Shown here one piece after another: positions 8,456 to 17,289 of a stretch of 64,000 nucleotides of DNA. Within the stretch, counting starts at the first letter, position 1. Each line of letters opens with the position of its first letter. This stretch comes from Mariniradius saccharolyticus AK6 (GTDB lineage Bacteria; Bacteroidota; Bacteroidia; Cytophagales; Cyclobacteriaceae). The stretch spans positions 1 through 64,000 of the forward strand of contig NZ_AMZY02000019.1 of assembly GCF_000330725.2 (NCBI RefSeq), in the 5' to 3' direction. A model generated the notes under the pieces. The model was not told the origin of the DNA and ran no database searches. It was given only the letters and a program-made list of their open reading frames with translations. Position numbers and translations under genes: made by a program.

Positions 8456-10027
8456 CTAGAACCTATCAAACTTCTCTGACCACCTCGTCTCCAGTGCCAA
8501 ACCTGCCTTCGCTGCGACTTCTTTGGCTAAAGTTAGCAATTCCCCGCTACGGATGATCTCGATGGCCGTTTCCATATCCTCGTACATGATTTGGTCTTCG
8601 GTGACATGTTTGATTTTGGTGCGGACATGTTCGTAAAGGGCTGTCATGATCTTCCCCGACTTAAGCGGAGCATGGAAATCCACCGCCTGCGCTGCACAGA
8701 AAAGCTCGATGCCAAGGATTTTTTCCACGTTTTCGATCACTTGGAGGGCTTTTCGGGCGCCGATGCTGCCCATACTCACATGGTCTTCCTGACCGAGCGA
8801 CGTTGGAATGCTGTCTGCCGAAGAAGGAAAACACAGACCTTTGTTTTCGCTCGCCACGGCAGCCGAGGTATACTGCGGAATCATAAATCCCGAATTCAGC
8901 CCCGTTTCTTTCAAGAGCAGCTTTGGCACCCCGGGCGTATCACCTTCTAGGGAAAGGTAAATCCTTCGGTCAGAGATATTGCCGATTTCCGAAGCTGCCA
9001 GGCATGCATAATCCAAAGGCATGGCAATCGGCTGACCGTGGAAGTTTCCCCCGCTGATGGTATGATTTTCGTCAAACACAACGGGATTGTCCGTCACGGA
9101 GTTGATTTCGGTCTCGATCATCTGCTTTAGGTGCAGCCAAGCGTTGCGGGAAGCACCGTGTACTTGTGGCATGCAGCGCAGGGAATACGGATCTTGGACG
9201 CGCGGACAGGTCGCATGGGAATGCACAATTTCCGATTCATGCAGCAAGTTTTGGATCGTTTGCGCCACGTGTTGGTTGCCGGCGTAAGGTCTGAGTTGGT
9301 GGAGTTCTGCGGAAAAAGGTTTCACCGAGCCCAAAAGTCCTTCCAGCATCATTGCCCCGGTAATATCCGCATGGGCAAGGATATTGTAAAACCGCTCCAC
9401 GACCTTGACGCCAAAAGCAGCGATGAATTGTGTTCCGTTGATCAAGGCCAGACCTTCCTTGGGACCCAGACTGATGGGCTCGATGTCCAACAGTTGAAAG
9501 GCCTTTGCGGTCGGCATGATTTCGCCTTTGAAATGGACCCGTCCCAAGCCAATCAAGGGCAGGAACAAGTGGGAAAGGGGTGCCAAGTCACCCGAAGCGC
9601 CTACCGAACCTTGTTTGGGGACGACGGGGATGACATTGTGGTCGATATGCCAGAGAATCCGATCGAGCGTACTTTCCCGAATCCCGGAATATCCTTTTGC
9701 CAGCGCGTGCAGCTTCAGCACCAGCATCAGTTTGGCAATTTCGATCGGGATAGGCTCGCCGATGCCCACAGCATGGCTCTTGAGCAGGTTTTCCTGGAGT
9801 TTTTGTGTCTGATCAGGGGAAATGAGCGTGGTGCATAGGGGGCCAAATCCCGTGTTGATTCCATAGACCGGGTTTCCGTTGGCGACGATCTCTTGGACTG
9901 CTGATGCAGATTTTTTGACCCGCGAGCGGGTTTCCGGGGATAAGATCCCTCTGATTTCACCGTTAGCAATGCCGAGGGCAATGGAGGCAGTCAGGTGTTC
10001 TTGGCCGTATTGAAAGGTGTTTTTCAT
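8456..10027 (-). CDS. hutH: histidine ammonia-lyase
   Basis: The enzyme deaminates L-histidine to urocanate. The start is taken at the ATG at 10027 (MKNTFQYGQEHL), giving 523 residues; an upstream ATG at 10054 would add nine residues that are not typical of the family. The MIO cofactor triad Ala-Ser-Gly is at 144-146 in GSVGASGDLAPLSH. YGINTGFG and the downstream QEDHVSMGS are further hallmarks. First gene of the hut cluster on this strand, so it probably carries the main promoter. No Hut-specific regulator is adjacent; the LysR gene 1.1 kb upstream is divergent and separated by an ORF6N gene. Confidence 0.96.
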   Translation of the reverse strand: MKNTFQYGQEHLTASIALGIANGEIRGILSPETRSRVKKSASAVQEIVANGNPVYGINTGFGPLCTTLISPDQTQKLQENLLKSHAVGIGEPIPIEIAKLMLVLKLHALAKGYSGIRESTLDRILWHIDHNVIPVVPKQGSVGASGDLAPLSHLFLPLIGLGRVHFKGEIMPTAKAFQLLDIEPISLGPKEGLALINGTQFIAAFGVKVVERFYNILAHADITGAMMLEGLLGSVKPFSAELHQLRPYAGNQHVAQTIQNLLHESEIVHSHATCPRVQDPYSLRCMPQVHGASRNAWLHLKQMIETEINSVTDNPVVFDENHTISGGNFHGQPIAMPLDYACLAASEIGNISDRRIYLSLEGDTPGVPKLLLKETGLNSGFMIPQYTSAAVASENKGLCFPSSADSIPTSLGQEDHVSMGSIGARKALQVIENVEKILGIELFCAAQAVDFHAPLKSGKIMTALYEHVRTKIKHVTEDQIMYEDMETAIEIIRSGELLTLAKEVAAKAGLALETRWSEKFDRF

Positions 10028-10082
10028 TGTTTCTTTTGTCTCACAAAGCCCCAATCGAGCAATGTGTGATTTGGATTACGGA

Positions 10083-10090
10083 CAAAATTA
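10083..10090 (-). promoter_or_regulatory. possible -7 box of the hutH promoter
   Basis: On the minus strand TAATTTTG fits the Bacteroidota -7 consensus TAnnTTTG and lies 56 bases before the hutH start at 10027. No well-spaced TTG is seen at -33, so support is partial. Confidence 0.3.
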
Positions 10091-10271
10091 GGTTCAATAA
10101 TTCATACATATAAATATCAAAAAGATCAGATAGTAATTACTATTGATTATTAAAAGCGATTTAAACGTTTAACTCGGCCCGTGAATTTTGTATCCAACGC
10201 CGTGCTTGGTAGATTGTCTTTATTCTTTCGGGGCGAGGTGTGACGCATGGCGCCCTCTAATCTAAAGAGCG

Positions 10272-10835
10272 ATGAAAAATTCACAGGAAATGATATTACA
10301 AGAGCGGATTTCAAGAGCCATACATGTGGTCAGAAATCAAAAAACCATGATGGACAGTGATTTGGCTGAAATGTATGGTGTGGAAACAAAAGTGCTCAAT
10401 CAGGCAGTAAAGCGGAATTTGGATAGGTTTCCGGAGGACTTCATGTTTCAGCTTACGGTCGAGGAATGGGAGGGTTTGAAGGCGGAATTTGAGGAACAAA
10501 AAGGACGGGATTTTTTAAGGTCACAAATTGTGACCTTAGAAGATGGCAGGGGACGACATCGGAAGTACCTTCCCTATGTGTTTACCGAGCAAGGTGTCGC
10601 CATGCTGTCCTCGGTTTTGAACAGCCCCACTGCCATCCAGGTCAATATTTCGATCATGCGGGTATTCGTAAAAATGCGACAATGGGCAACAAACTATGAG
10701 GGCTTGGTCAAAAGGATCGAAGAGCTCAGCCAAAACCAAAGCGAGCACAACGAACATATCAGAAATATTTACCAAATAATTGAGGAGTTGATACGCCCGG
10801 GGTATTCCGAACGGAATCGCATTGGGTTCAAGTAG
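10272..10835 (+). CDS. ORF6N domain protein
   Basis: The 187-residue protein has an N-terminal ORF6N domain (about residues 10-95), seen in SRAIHVVRNQKTMMDSDLAE, MYGVETKVLNQAVKRN and YVFTEQGVAMLSSVL. ORF6N domains occur in phage antirepressors and in many stand-alone bacterial proteins of the KilA-N/ORF6N group and probably bind DNA. A C-terminal coiled-coil stretch follows (about residues 140-175, RIEELSQNQSEHNEHIRN). No other phage gene is near, so it is an isolated accessory gene rather than part of a prophage. Its target is unknown. Confidence 0.8.
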   Translation: MKNSQEMILQERISRAIHVVRNQKTMMDSDLAEMYGVETKVLNQAVKRNLDRFPEDFMFQLTVEEWEGLKAEFEEQKGRDFLRSQIVTLEDGRGRHRKYLPYVFTEQGVAMLSSVLNSPTAIQVNISIMRVFVKMRQWATNYEGLVKRIEELSQNQSEHNEHIRNIYQIIEELIRPGYSERNRIGFK

Positions 10836-11120
10836 GTGAGATGAATTCTTTCAGGGACGGTTGAATTCCCGTTCCTTCGAGAAAAGGCAGCTTGGGTATT
10901 TGATTCAAGGGGATTCAAATACATATATCATTCAATACCATATTTGTCAAATATTAATTACGTTTGGTTATTAAAGTTGAAACCTTTCGATTGCCGTAAT
11001 ATTTGTTCTGTCCTTCCAAAAGTGGAGAAAAGCCACGAATGTGCGAATAGTTCTCTGCAAACTGCTGCTGCCAACTGCATCTTGCCTCTCGCGTCTTGGC
11101 CGTCTTAGCGTGCTAATCCT

Positions 11121-11999
11121 ATGAACATCGAACTCCGACACCTTGAATACTTCCGTGCCGTAGCCGAAGAACTGAACTTCGGGCGGGCAGCGGATCGCCT
11201 TTTCATTTCCCAGCCGGGACTCAGCCGTCAAATCAAACAGATGGAGGAAATCCTTGGCGTGCTGCTTTTTGAGCGGACCAAAAGGCATGTCGAACTGACC
11301 GCCGCAGGCATGTACCTCAAATCCGAGGTCGATTACATCTTCAACCACCTCCAACTCACCAAATCCCAACTCCGGGAAATCGCCGCCGGGAATGTAGGCG
11401 AGCTGCGGATCGGATTCTTAGGTTCAGCAGCGCATACCGTCTTGCCGGAGCTGTTGGTGAAGATCTCGCAGTCCTTTCCCGGCATCCGCACCAATCTCGA
11501 AGAACTGAGCAATGCCAGCCAAGTCGAAATGCTCGAAAAGGATAAGCTCGATTTGGGATTTGTCCGCTTGGCACGGGTGCCGGATGCACTTCAGATGAAA
11601 ATGGTGGAGCAGGACACCTTCTCGCTCGTCCTCCCGCTTGGGCACCCGATAGAGGCGGAAAAGTTCAAGCATATCGGCCAGTTGAAGGACGAAAACTTCA
11701 TCCTCTTTTCCCAAGACTACTCCTCAGTCTACTACGACAAAATCATGTCCATCTGTGAGGATAGGGGCTTTTCGCCCCGGATCACCCACAAGTCCGTCCA
11801 TGCCCTGACGATATTCAAGTTGGTGGAGGCGGGTTTGGGCGTGGCGATTGTGCCGAGTTCACTGAAGGAGGGCTATGACTTGAAAGTGAAATTTGTCGAA
11901 CTCGTAAATATTCGCCAGAAAACTGAACTCTATGCCGTTTGGAAAAAGGGGAACCGCAATCCAGCTTTGGGGAAAGCCTTGGAATTGATTGTCGGATAG
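11121..11999 (+). CDS. LysR-family transcriptional regulator
   Basis: The 292-residue regulator has an N-terminal winged helix-turn-helix (residues 3-62; NFGRAADRLFISQPGLSRQI and FERTKRHVELTAAG) and a C-terminal periplasmic-binding-like effector domain (about residues 90-290; ELRIGFLGSA opening strand, GLGVAIVPSS near the end). Such proteins bind a small acid or aromatic metabolite and usually control a divergent neighbour. The gene on its left (ORF6N) points the same way, so no obvious target is adjacent. Control of the hut genes would be a guess. Confidence 0.9.
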   Translation: MNIELRHLEYFRAVAEELNFGRAADRLFISQPGLSRQIKQMEEILGVLLFERTKRHVELTAAGMYLKSEVDYIFNHLQLTKSQLREIAAGNVGELRIGFLGSAAHTVLPELLVKISQSFPGIRTNLEELSNASQVEMLEKDKLDLGFVRLARVPDALQMKMVEQDTFSLVLPLGHPIEAEKFKHIGQLKDENFILFSQDYSSVYYDKIMSICEDRGFSPRITHKSVHALTIFKLVEAGLGVAIVPSSLKEGYDLKVKFVELVNIRQKTELYAVWKKGNRNPALGKALELIVG

Positions 12000-12092
12000 T
12001 GACAGATAGCCAGTTCGTTTTGCCTTCATCCTCGGCAATTCTCAAACTCGGGAATTGACCCTACTTCGTAGGACAACGAATTTTGTTTTATT

Positions 12093-12116
12093 ATACGATA
12101 TATGATCGTATTTTTG
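12093..12116 (+). promoter_or_regulatory. vapBC promoter with palindromic operator
   Basis: ATACGAT-ATATG-ATCGTAT forms a perfect 7-base inverted repeat at 12093-12111. Its right arm overlaps TATTTTTG (12109-12116), a full match to the TAnnTTTG -7 box, 16 bases before the antitoxin ATG at 12132. This layout suits autorepression by the VapB-VapC complex. Confidence 0.6.
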
Positions 12117-12131
12117 TAAAAAATTGATAAC

Positions 12132-12338
12132 ATGAAAGTTACTGCGATTATCCCGGATAATTTGGTGCAAGAAACGATCGAACTTTCTCAGGCTTCATCT
12201 GTCACGGAGGCTTTGAAGATTGCCCTAGTTTCCTACATCAGGTCGCAAAAGATCAAGAAGCTTGGTTCAAATATTTTGAACGAGCCCTTGGAATTCAAGT
12301 ATTCAGCCCAGGAACTTCGTGATCTGAACAGAAAATGA
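12132..12338 (+). CDS. VapB-like antitoxin
   Basis: The 68-residue protein begins with a short beta strand and a helical region (MKVTAIIPDNLVQETIELSQ, then SSVTEALKIALVSYIRSQ), the ribbon-helix-helix-like pattern of DUF2191/VapB antitoxins that bind DNA as dimers. The C-terminal part (SAQELRDLNRK) would wrap the toxin. It overlaps the toxin gene by 4 bases (ATGA), the normal toxin-antitoxin arrangement, and a palindromic operator lies just upstream. Confidence 0.85.
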   Translation: MKVTAIIPDNLVQETIELSQASSVTEALKIALVSYIRSQKIKKLGSNILNEPLEFKYSAQELRDLNRK

Positions 12339-12721
12339 GAGGTGTAGTCTTGGATACCTCGGTATGGATTGAATACCTCCGTGGCAATCCCGATTTTTTT
12401 GAAACCTGCCAAGAACTTTTGGAAAATGGTAGGGTTTACGGTCTTGAACTGATTTTTGCGGAGCTGCTGCAGGGGGCAAGAGGAGAAAGGGAGATCGAGA
12501 CCATTTTGGCATTTTCGTCCCTTGTTCCGAGTTTGGATGAACCTTTCCTTGTCATTGACTCAGGTTTGATTTCCCAAAGGGAGAATTATGTCAATCAGGG
12601 TGTCGGCTTGATAGATGCGGTGATTGTCAATGCGGTAAGGAAAAATGGGCTCTTGCTTTGGACGCTCGATACCAAAATCCGCGGCGTGCTCGGATATGGT
12701 TTTTCTTTTGAGGTGGATTAG
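12335..12721 (+). CDS. VapC-like PIN-domain RNase toxin
   Basis: The 128-residue PIN-domain endoribonuclease has its acidic active-site residues in place: Asp7 in VVLDTSVWIEYLRG, Glu43 in LIFAELLQGAR, Asp94 in GLIDAVIVN and Asp112 in LWTLDTKIR. Such toxins cut tRNA or rRNA and are held inactive by the upstream VapB-like antitoxin. The exact RNA target cannot be read from the sequence. The start is coupled to the antitoxin stop. Confidence 0.9.
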   Translation: MRGVVLDTSVWIEYLRGNPDFFETCQELLENGRVYGLELIFAELLQGARGEREIETILAFSSLVPSLDEPFLVIDSGLISQRENYVNQGVGLIDAVIVNAVRKNGLLLWTLDTKIRGVLGYGFSFEVD

Positions 12722-13009
12722 GTTGGTCTTTTTTGGGGATGTTTTCCGAAAAGAAATCGGGAATCCGCTTTAGTTAGTACGATCTAGATTACTTCACCTG
12801 TCTTTTCTGGATTTCAGGGCCGAAATTAAAAATCCCATATCTCATACCCCAAATTACAAATCCCGTTTCTCAAATCTCAAATCTCCAACCCCTTCTTCTC
12901 CCTCATTTTCCCAAATGCCGTGCAAATGTCGGGTCAAATCCGCCTAAATTGCGGAGGCGTTTCAACCATTTCCCTCCAAATTGCCATGGTCAAACAAACT
13001 ATCTTAACA

Positions 13010-13834
13010 ATGAAACAACCACAATTGGGCCAGAAGATCCAGGAATGGAGAAAGGCCAAAGGCATGACACAGGAGGAATTGGTCGAGCGCTGTAACATCA
13101 ACGTGCGGACCATTCAGCGCATTGAGGCAGGGGAGGTGGCACCGCGTCCCTATACGGTAAAGGCGATTTTGGAGGTATTGGAGGTGAAATCGGAAGAAGT
13201 GAAGGAACTCAAATTGGATGGCGAGGAGCCCGCAAAGCCTGATCAACTGCGCGCCTGGTTGCGGTTTTCTTTTGTCACGGGTATCATTTATTTGATTTTT
13301 GCCATCGTGGAATCCGTCCTTGACATGGCCTTGGTGACGGAAGGGCGTTCTATCGAAACTGGTTTCGGAATGCTCTATACCTCCGTCAAAATGGGGGTAT
13401 TGGTCCTATTTATCATGTTTACCTCAGGATTCTTCAAGCTAGGGCAAGCGCATGGCAATATTTTGATCAAACTGGTTTCTATATTGATGATAGGTGCCAC
13501 AGGTATCTTTATCGTCGATGATATCCTGACCTATTGGAATGGGACGGATATTTATTCCGGACTTATTTTTCGTTCGATCGTCGCTGGTTCGCTGTATGTG
13601 CTTTTTGCCACGGGTTTCCTACTCATGGCGCGGGAGAGGAGCAAATTGTACCTGATGACCGGCGTCATCGGCTTGATGACGGGCGTGAGTTTCCTGACCG
13701 TCGTGTTCGCGATACCGGGATTGGTACTGCTGACGGTCTTTGAGGTTTTCCTGCTTGTAGTCCTGCATGCCGAATACAAGGGGCAAGCCAGCACGGAGTC
13801 CATGACCCTCGTCGGAAAAGCGCAGGTGCTTTGA
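13010..13834 (+). CDS. membrane-anchored XRE-type helix-turn-helix protein
   Basis: The protein starts at the ATG at 13010 (MKQPQLGQKIQEWRKAKGMT); longer in-frame starts at 12920 and 12986 add unconvincing sequence. Residues 5-65 form a Cro/CI-type helix-turn-helix (MTQEELVERCNINVRTIQRI). A linker follows, then at least five hydrophobic membrane segments over about residues 80-255, including VTGIIYLIFAIVESVL and LYVLFATGFLLMAR. This HTH-plus-membrane-domain design recurs in Bacteroidota and may tie DNA binding to a membrane signal. No partner gene is adjacent, and the target is unknown. Confidence 0.8.
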   Translation: MKQPQLGQKIQEWRKAKGMTQEELVERCNINVRTIQRIEAGEVAPRPYTVKAILEVLEVKSEEVKELKLDGEEPAKPDQLRAWLRFSFVTGIIYLIFAIVESVLDMALVTEGRSIETGFGMLYTSVKMGVLVLFIMFTSGFFKLGQAHGNILIKLVSILMIGATGIFIVDDILTYWNGTDIYSGLIFRSIVAGSLYVLFATGFLLMARERSKLYLMTGVIGLMTGVSFLTVVFAIPGLVLLTVFEVFLLVVLHAEYKGQASTESMTLVGKAQVL

Positions 13835-13895
13835 TTGGCAAAAATTGAGGAAATCGGATATTGGCGACTTTCTTCCAATTGAAAAAATTCCCATT

Positions 13896-13924
13896 CGGCT
13901 GTCAAAAACTTGGCAGCCGTTTTT
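13896..13924 (+). terminator. rho-independent terminator after the XRE gene
   Basis: CGGCTGTCAA and TTGGCAGCCG form a 10-base-pair stem with a 4-base loop and one G-T pair, followed by TTTTT. It lies 62 bases after the stop of the plus-strand gene and directly at the end of the convergent menD. Confidence 0.8.
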
Positions 13925-15602
13925 ATTTCAATACCGTTGCAATCTGCGCCTTGACCCATTTCAGCACCTCGGCGTTTTTTGGACTTTCGGACAGGATTTC
14001 GAGGATTTTGGGCCGCTCGCTTTTTTCGTAGAAATTGTCCAGTCCTGATTCCAGCGATTGTTGGTCGGCCGCTGCATGGTAGCCAAAGCCGAATTCCGCT
14101 GCCAAGGATTTCGCAGAGAGTGGCTGCTTGGTTTCGAAATATTCCTCCAACTCAGGCTGCCGGGCCGGGCCATCGATCAAGCGGAAAATCCCACCCGCAT
14201 GGTTATTCAGAAGAATGATGCGGAGGTTGGGAATGGGGTAACTGTGCCAATAGGCGTTGCGATCGTAGAAAAAGGCCATGTCCCCGGTGATCAAGGTGAC
14301 AAAACCATCGGAGACAAATGCACAACCGACTGCCGTACTGCTGCTGCCGTCAATGCCACTCGTGCCGCGGTTGCAATAGACTTCGGGATTGATTCTTCCC
14401 AGAAAATTCAAATACCGTACGGCCATGCTGTTGGCGACATGGATTTTGCTTGCTGCTGGTATTTTTGCCAAAGCAGTCTGCAAAGCTTTGTATTCGCCAA
14501 ACTCTGCCCGGTAGATCGTTGCAGGAAGATGTTTGCGGACTTTTTCTTCCAGGGATGTCCAGTGTTTTGCAAAGTCCAGGTTCGATTCGACTGTTTGCCC
14601 GATAAGCTGAAGGAAATCCAAAGCATCACAGGATATCGTTTTCTCCAAATGTTGGTAAGTGTCCGGTGCATAGCCCGCTGGCTGGATATGCCAATGTGCA
14701 GCTTCCGAGCTTCGCAGAAAAAGCTTCAGGCCCTTGGAAATGATCGATTTGCCAAAGGAAATAATCAGGTCCGGGCGAAGTGAGTTTCGCAATTCCGAAT
14801 TCCCAATATAATGGTCATGCAGGCAAATTGTATGGGAAGACTGTAGGTTGCTGATGCTATCTGTGACCACGACGGCCTGGTGGTTGGCTGCGATTTGATC
14901 CAAGATCTGCCGCAATGCTACATCCGGAAACTGCTGCCCTGGCACGATGAGGATTTTTCGAAATCTCAGCAAGTCCTGTTCGATCACTTTCTTTTGATCC
15001 GCTGAGAGCGTCGGCTTTCCTTTGAGCTGATTGATAACCTGCAGGTCTTTATCAAAGTCAAAACGCTCTTCTTTTTCCGGATAGAATGGCTCTCTGAGGG
15101 GAATGTTGATATGTACCGGTCCCTCCGGGAAATCCGCTGCAAGGTTGATCGCTTCATTCACGATCCGGTTAGCATGCCAAACCTTGTCCGCGTGACCAAA
15201 CTCATCGGGAAATTGGAAGAATCCCTTTACATGTTTCCCATAGATTTCGGTTTGGCGGATGGTTTGGCCGTCCCATTGGTCGATCCACTCGGGTGGTCTG
15301 TCGGCGGTCAGGATAAGCAAGGGAATCTGTTGGAAATAGGCCTCCGCAACAGCTGGGGCGTAGTTGTAAGCAGCGGAACCTGAAGTGCAGACCAGCGCAA
15401 CGGGTTGTCCAAGCTGTTGCGCCATGCCCAAGGCAATGAATGCGGCTGACCTTTCGTCGGAGATGGTTTTGGTATGGATTTCCGGATGTCTCGCAAAAGC
15501 CAAAGTGATGGGCGCACAGCGCGATCCGGGCGAAAGAATGGCATGTCTGATGCCCTTTTTGGCACAAAGGCTCACCAAGTCAACAATAGGCTGCAGGATC
15601 AA
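13923..15602 (-). CDS. menD: SEPHCHC synthase (menaquinone biosynthesis)
   Basis: The 559-residue thiamine-diphosphate enzyme joins isochorismate and 2-oxoglutarate to give SEPHCHC in the menaquinone pathway. The N-terminal ThDP-binding part has GIRHAILSPGSRCAPI and SDERSAAFIALG (glutamate that contacts the cofactor), then CTSGSAAYNYAPAVAEA. The C-terminal half carries GTSGIDGSSSTAVGCAF and ITGDMAFFYDRNAY, the metal and diphosphate motif. Its start overlaps the menF stop by 4 bases, so the two are co-translated. With menF and menI it forms a three-gene unit; other men genes must be elsewhere. Confidence 0.95.
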   Translation of the reverse strand: MILQPIVDLVSLCAKKGIRHAILSPGSRCAPITLAFARHPEIHTKTISDERSAAFIALGMAQQLGQPVALVCTSGSAAYNYAPAVAEAYFQQIPLLILTADRPPEWIDQWDGQTIRQTEIYGKHVKGFFQFPDEFGHADKVWHANRIVNEAINLAADFPEGPVHINIPLREPFYPEKEERFDFDKDLQVINQLKGKPTLSADQKKVIEQDLLRFRKILIVPGQQFPDVALRQILDQIAANHQAVVVTDSISNLQSSHTICLHDHYIGNSELRNSLRPDLIISFGKSIISKGLKLFLRSSEAAHWHIQPAGYAPDTYQHLEKTISCDALDFLQLIGQTVESNLDFAKHWTSLEEKVRKHLPATIYRAEFGEYKALQTALAKIPAASKIHVANSMAVRYLNFLGRINPEVYCNRGTSGIDGSSSTAVGCAFVSDGFVTLITGDMAFFYDRNAYWHSYPIPNLRIILLNNHAGGIFRLIDGPARQPELEEYFETKQPLSAKSLAAEFGFGYHAAADQQSLESGLDNFYEKSERPKILEILSESPKNAEVLKWVKAQIATVLK

Positions 15603-16813
15603 GGCCGTTGGTTTTTGAGGTGGTTGCCGATGATATCACATTTCATTTCGGTTTCTTCCCATTCGGACTCGGGGTCCGAATCTTCCGTCACGCCCGCTCC
15701 GGCATATAGCCAAGCCGCATTTTCGGTCAGCCTTGCAGTGCGTAGGTTGACAAAAATGGAAGTTTCCCCTTCCACATTGATAGGTCCGATGAAGCCCGCG
15801 AAGAGCGATCGGTCAAAAGACTCATTTTCCTTTAGAAACTCCAACGCTGCTTGTCTCGGCATGCCGCATACCGCCGAAGTCGGGTGAAGGAGTTGTAGCA
15901 TCACGGAACCGAGTTGGGGGAAATTCGTCGCTTTCATGTCAACGGTAAAATCTGAGCGCAGGTGCAGCAGATTTCCGGCGACGACCGTCTTTGGACCGTG
16001 TTCGTCATATTCACGAAGACGTATTTTTTTGAAACAATCCACGATGTACCTACTGACCAAGGCCTGTTCCTCGATTTCCTTTTGGGTCCAAGCGGCGTTT
16101 TTGATGGGATTGTCACCCTTTGCTTTTTGCGTGCCGGCCAGCGACATGGTATAAAAGGTATCACCTTTGGTCTGGATCAATACCTCGGGTGAAGCACCCA
16201 GCCAAGTACCGACTCCCGGTAGGTGGAAGAAATTGATAAAGGCGTTGGGGTAGGAGGAAAGCAGGTTTTTAAAGGCCGCCGCAAGGTCAAAGGAGGCTTC
16301 TAGCGGCAGGGTCTTACGCCGGGCGGGAACGATTTTGCTCAGTTGTCCGCTTTCGATGGCCGCGATTCCTTTTTTTACCAAATCTAGGAATGCCGGCTTT
16401 TCCATGCCGCCATTTGTTTTCCCATCCTCGGCATGATCAACTTTTACAAAAAGATGCCTGATCTTTTGCACGGCCTCTAGGGTAGGGAGCATCAAAGGCA
16501 GTGGTTCCAATTCCTCCAATTGGCTTTCGATCGACTGCCCTAGGTCCACTTTGAAATATTCGCTTGCCTCCATAAAAAAGGCCATCCGATCGGCTTGGTC
16601 TTCAAACGGATGCACAACAAATCCCGCAGGAAGCTCCTCGAGGTTGAGGGGTACCCTTTTCAACTGTCCCGATTTGTCGATCAGAACTTGGAGAAAATTC
16701 GATTTGGGCTTGCGCCAAATGGCGATTTGACCACCCATTTCCATCCAATAGGCCAATAAATTGGCGAGGTAATGCTCGAGTCCTTCCAGTTTTGCCAGTG
16801 TAGTTTCCTGCAT
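15599..16813 (-). CDS. menF: isochorismate synthase
   Basis: The enzyme converts chorismate to isochorismate, the entry step to menaquinone. The start is chosen at the ATG at 16813 (MQETTLAKLEGLEHYL, 404 residues), which follows the menI stop directly; the longer frame to 16870 runs into menI. The chorismate-binding domain fills the C-terminal 270 residues, with QLSKIVPARRKTL, GTWLGASPEVLIQ, SLAGTQKAKGDN and HPTSAVCGMPRQAALEFL. An isochorismate synthase for siderophore production (EntC type) looks the same, but the link to menD and menI supports the menaquinone role. Confidence 0.93.
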   Translation of the reverse strand: MQETTLAKLEGLEHYLANLLAYWMEMGGQIAIWRKPKSNFLQVLIDKSGQLKRVPLNLEELPAGFVVHPFEDQADRMAFFMEASEYFKVDLGQSIESQLEELEPLPLMLPTLEAVQKIRHLFVKVDHAEDGKTNGGMEKPAFLDLVKKGIAAIESGQLSKIVPARRKTLPLEASFDLAAAFKNLLSSYPNAFINFFHLPGVGTWLGASPEVLIQTKGDTFYTMSLAGTQKAKGDNPIKNAAWTQKEIEEQALVSRYIVDCFKKIRLREYDEHGPKTVVAGNLLHLRSDFTVDMKATNFPQLGSVMLQLLHPTSAVCGMPRQAALEFLKENESFDRSLFAGFIGPINVEGETSIFVNLRTARLTENAAWLYAGAGVTEDSDPESEWEETEMKCDIIGNHLKNQRP

Positions 16814-16814
16814 C

Positions 16815-17237
16815 TTACTTTTTGTCAATAATGGCCATGGTGATCCTGCTGATACAGGTGAGTTCGTCATGGCCGTTGTATATCTTGATTTCCCAAACCT
16901 GGGTTTTCTTTCCCAAATGGATCGGCTTGGTCACGCCGCGTACCAGCCCATCCCGGACGGACTTGAGGTGGTTGGCATTGATTTCCAATCCTACGCAATG
17001 CTGCCTGCTGGTATCCACTGTCAGGGTAGCCGCCACGCTACCCAGGGTTTCGGCCAGGACGACATTGGCACCACCGTGTAACAGTCCGAGCGGCTGTTTG
17101 GTTTTGTCCGTAACCGGCATGGTAGCCTCCAAAAAGTCCTCTCCAATCTGCGTAAACCGAATATCCAAAAAATCCGTCATCGTGTTTTTCCCCATTTGGT
17201 TGAGGGAATCCAAGCTTAAGTCCGGGGGGAATATCAT
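16815..17237 (-). CDS. menI: hotdog thioesterase, probable DHNA-CoA hydrolase
   Basis: The 140-residue hotdog-fold thioesterase closely resembles E. coli YdiI/MenI along its whole length: MGKNTMTDFLDIRF, LEATMPVTDKTKQPLGLLHG, GGANVVLAETLGSVA with the catalytic glutamate, VGLEINANHLKSVR and GVTKPIHLGKKTQVWEI. It would release 1,4-dihydroxy-2-naphthoate from its CoA ester. Being first in an operon with menF and menD supports this over a general PaaI-type role. Its stop codon touches the menF start. Confidence 0.88.
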   Translation of the reverse strand: MIFPPDLSLDSLNQMGKNTMTDFLDIRFTQIGEDFLEATMPVTDKTKQPLGLLHGGANVVLAETLGSVAATLTVDTSRQHCVGLEINANHLKSVRDGLVRGVTKPIHLGKKTQVWEIKIYNGHDELTCISRITMAIIDKK

Positions 17238-17289
17238 GTATGAAGGGATAATTGCGTTTATTTGGGCTTCGAAACAAAAATAAAGAAAC

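Noticed and set aside
9131-9838. 235-codon frame opposite hutH
   Set aside because: Antisense to hutH with no plausible start context or domain.
10272-10835. Prophage remnant
   Set aside because: ORF6N proteins occur in phages, but no integrase, capsid or lysis gene is near.
12781-12900. Short direct repeats of AAATCTC/AAATCCC type
   Set aside because: Low-complexity intergenic sequence with uneven unit length; no CRISPR-like spacing or adjacent cas gene.
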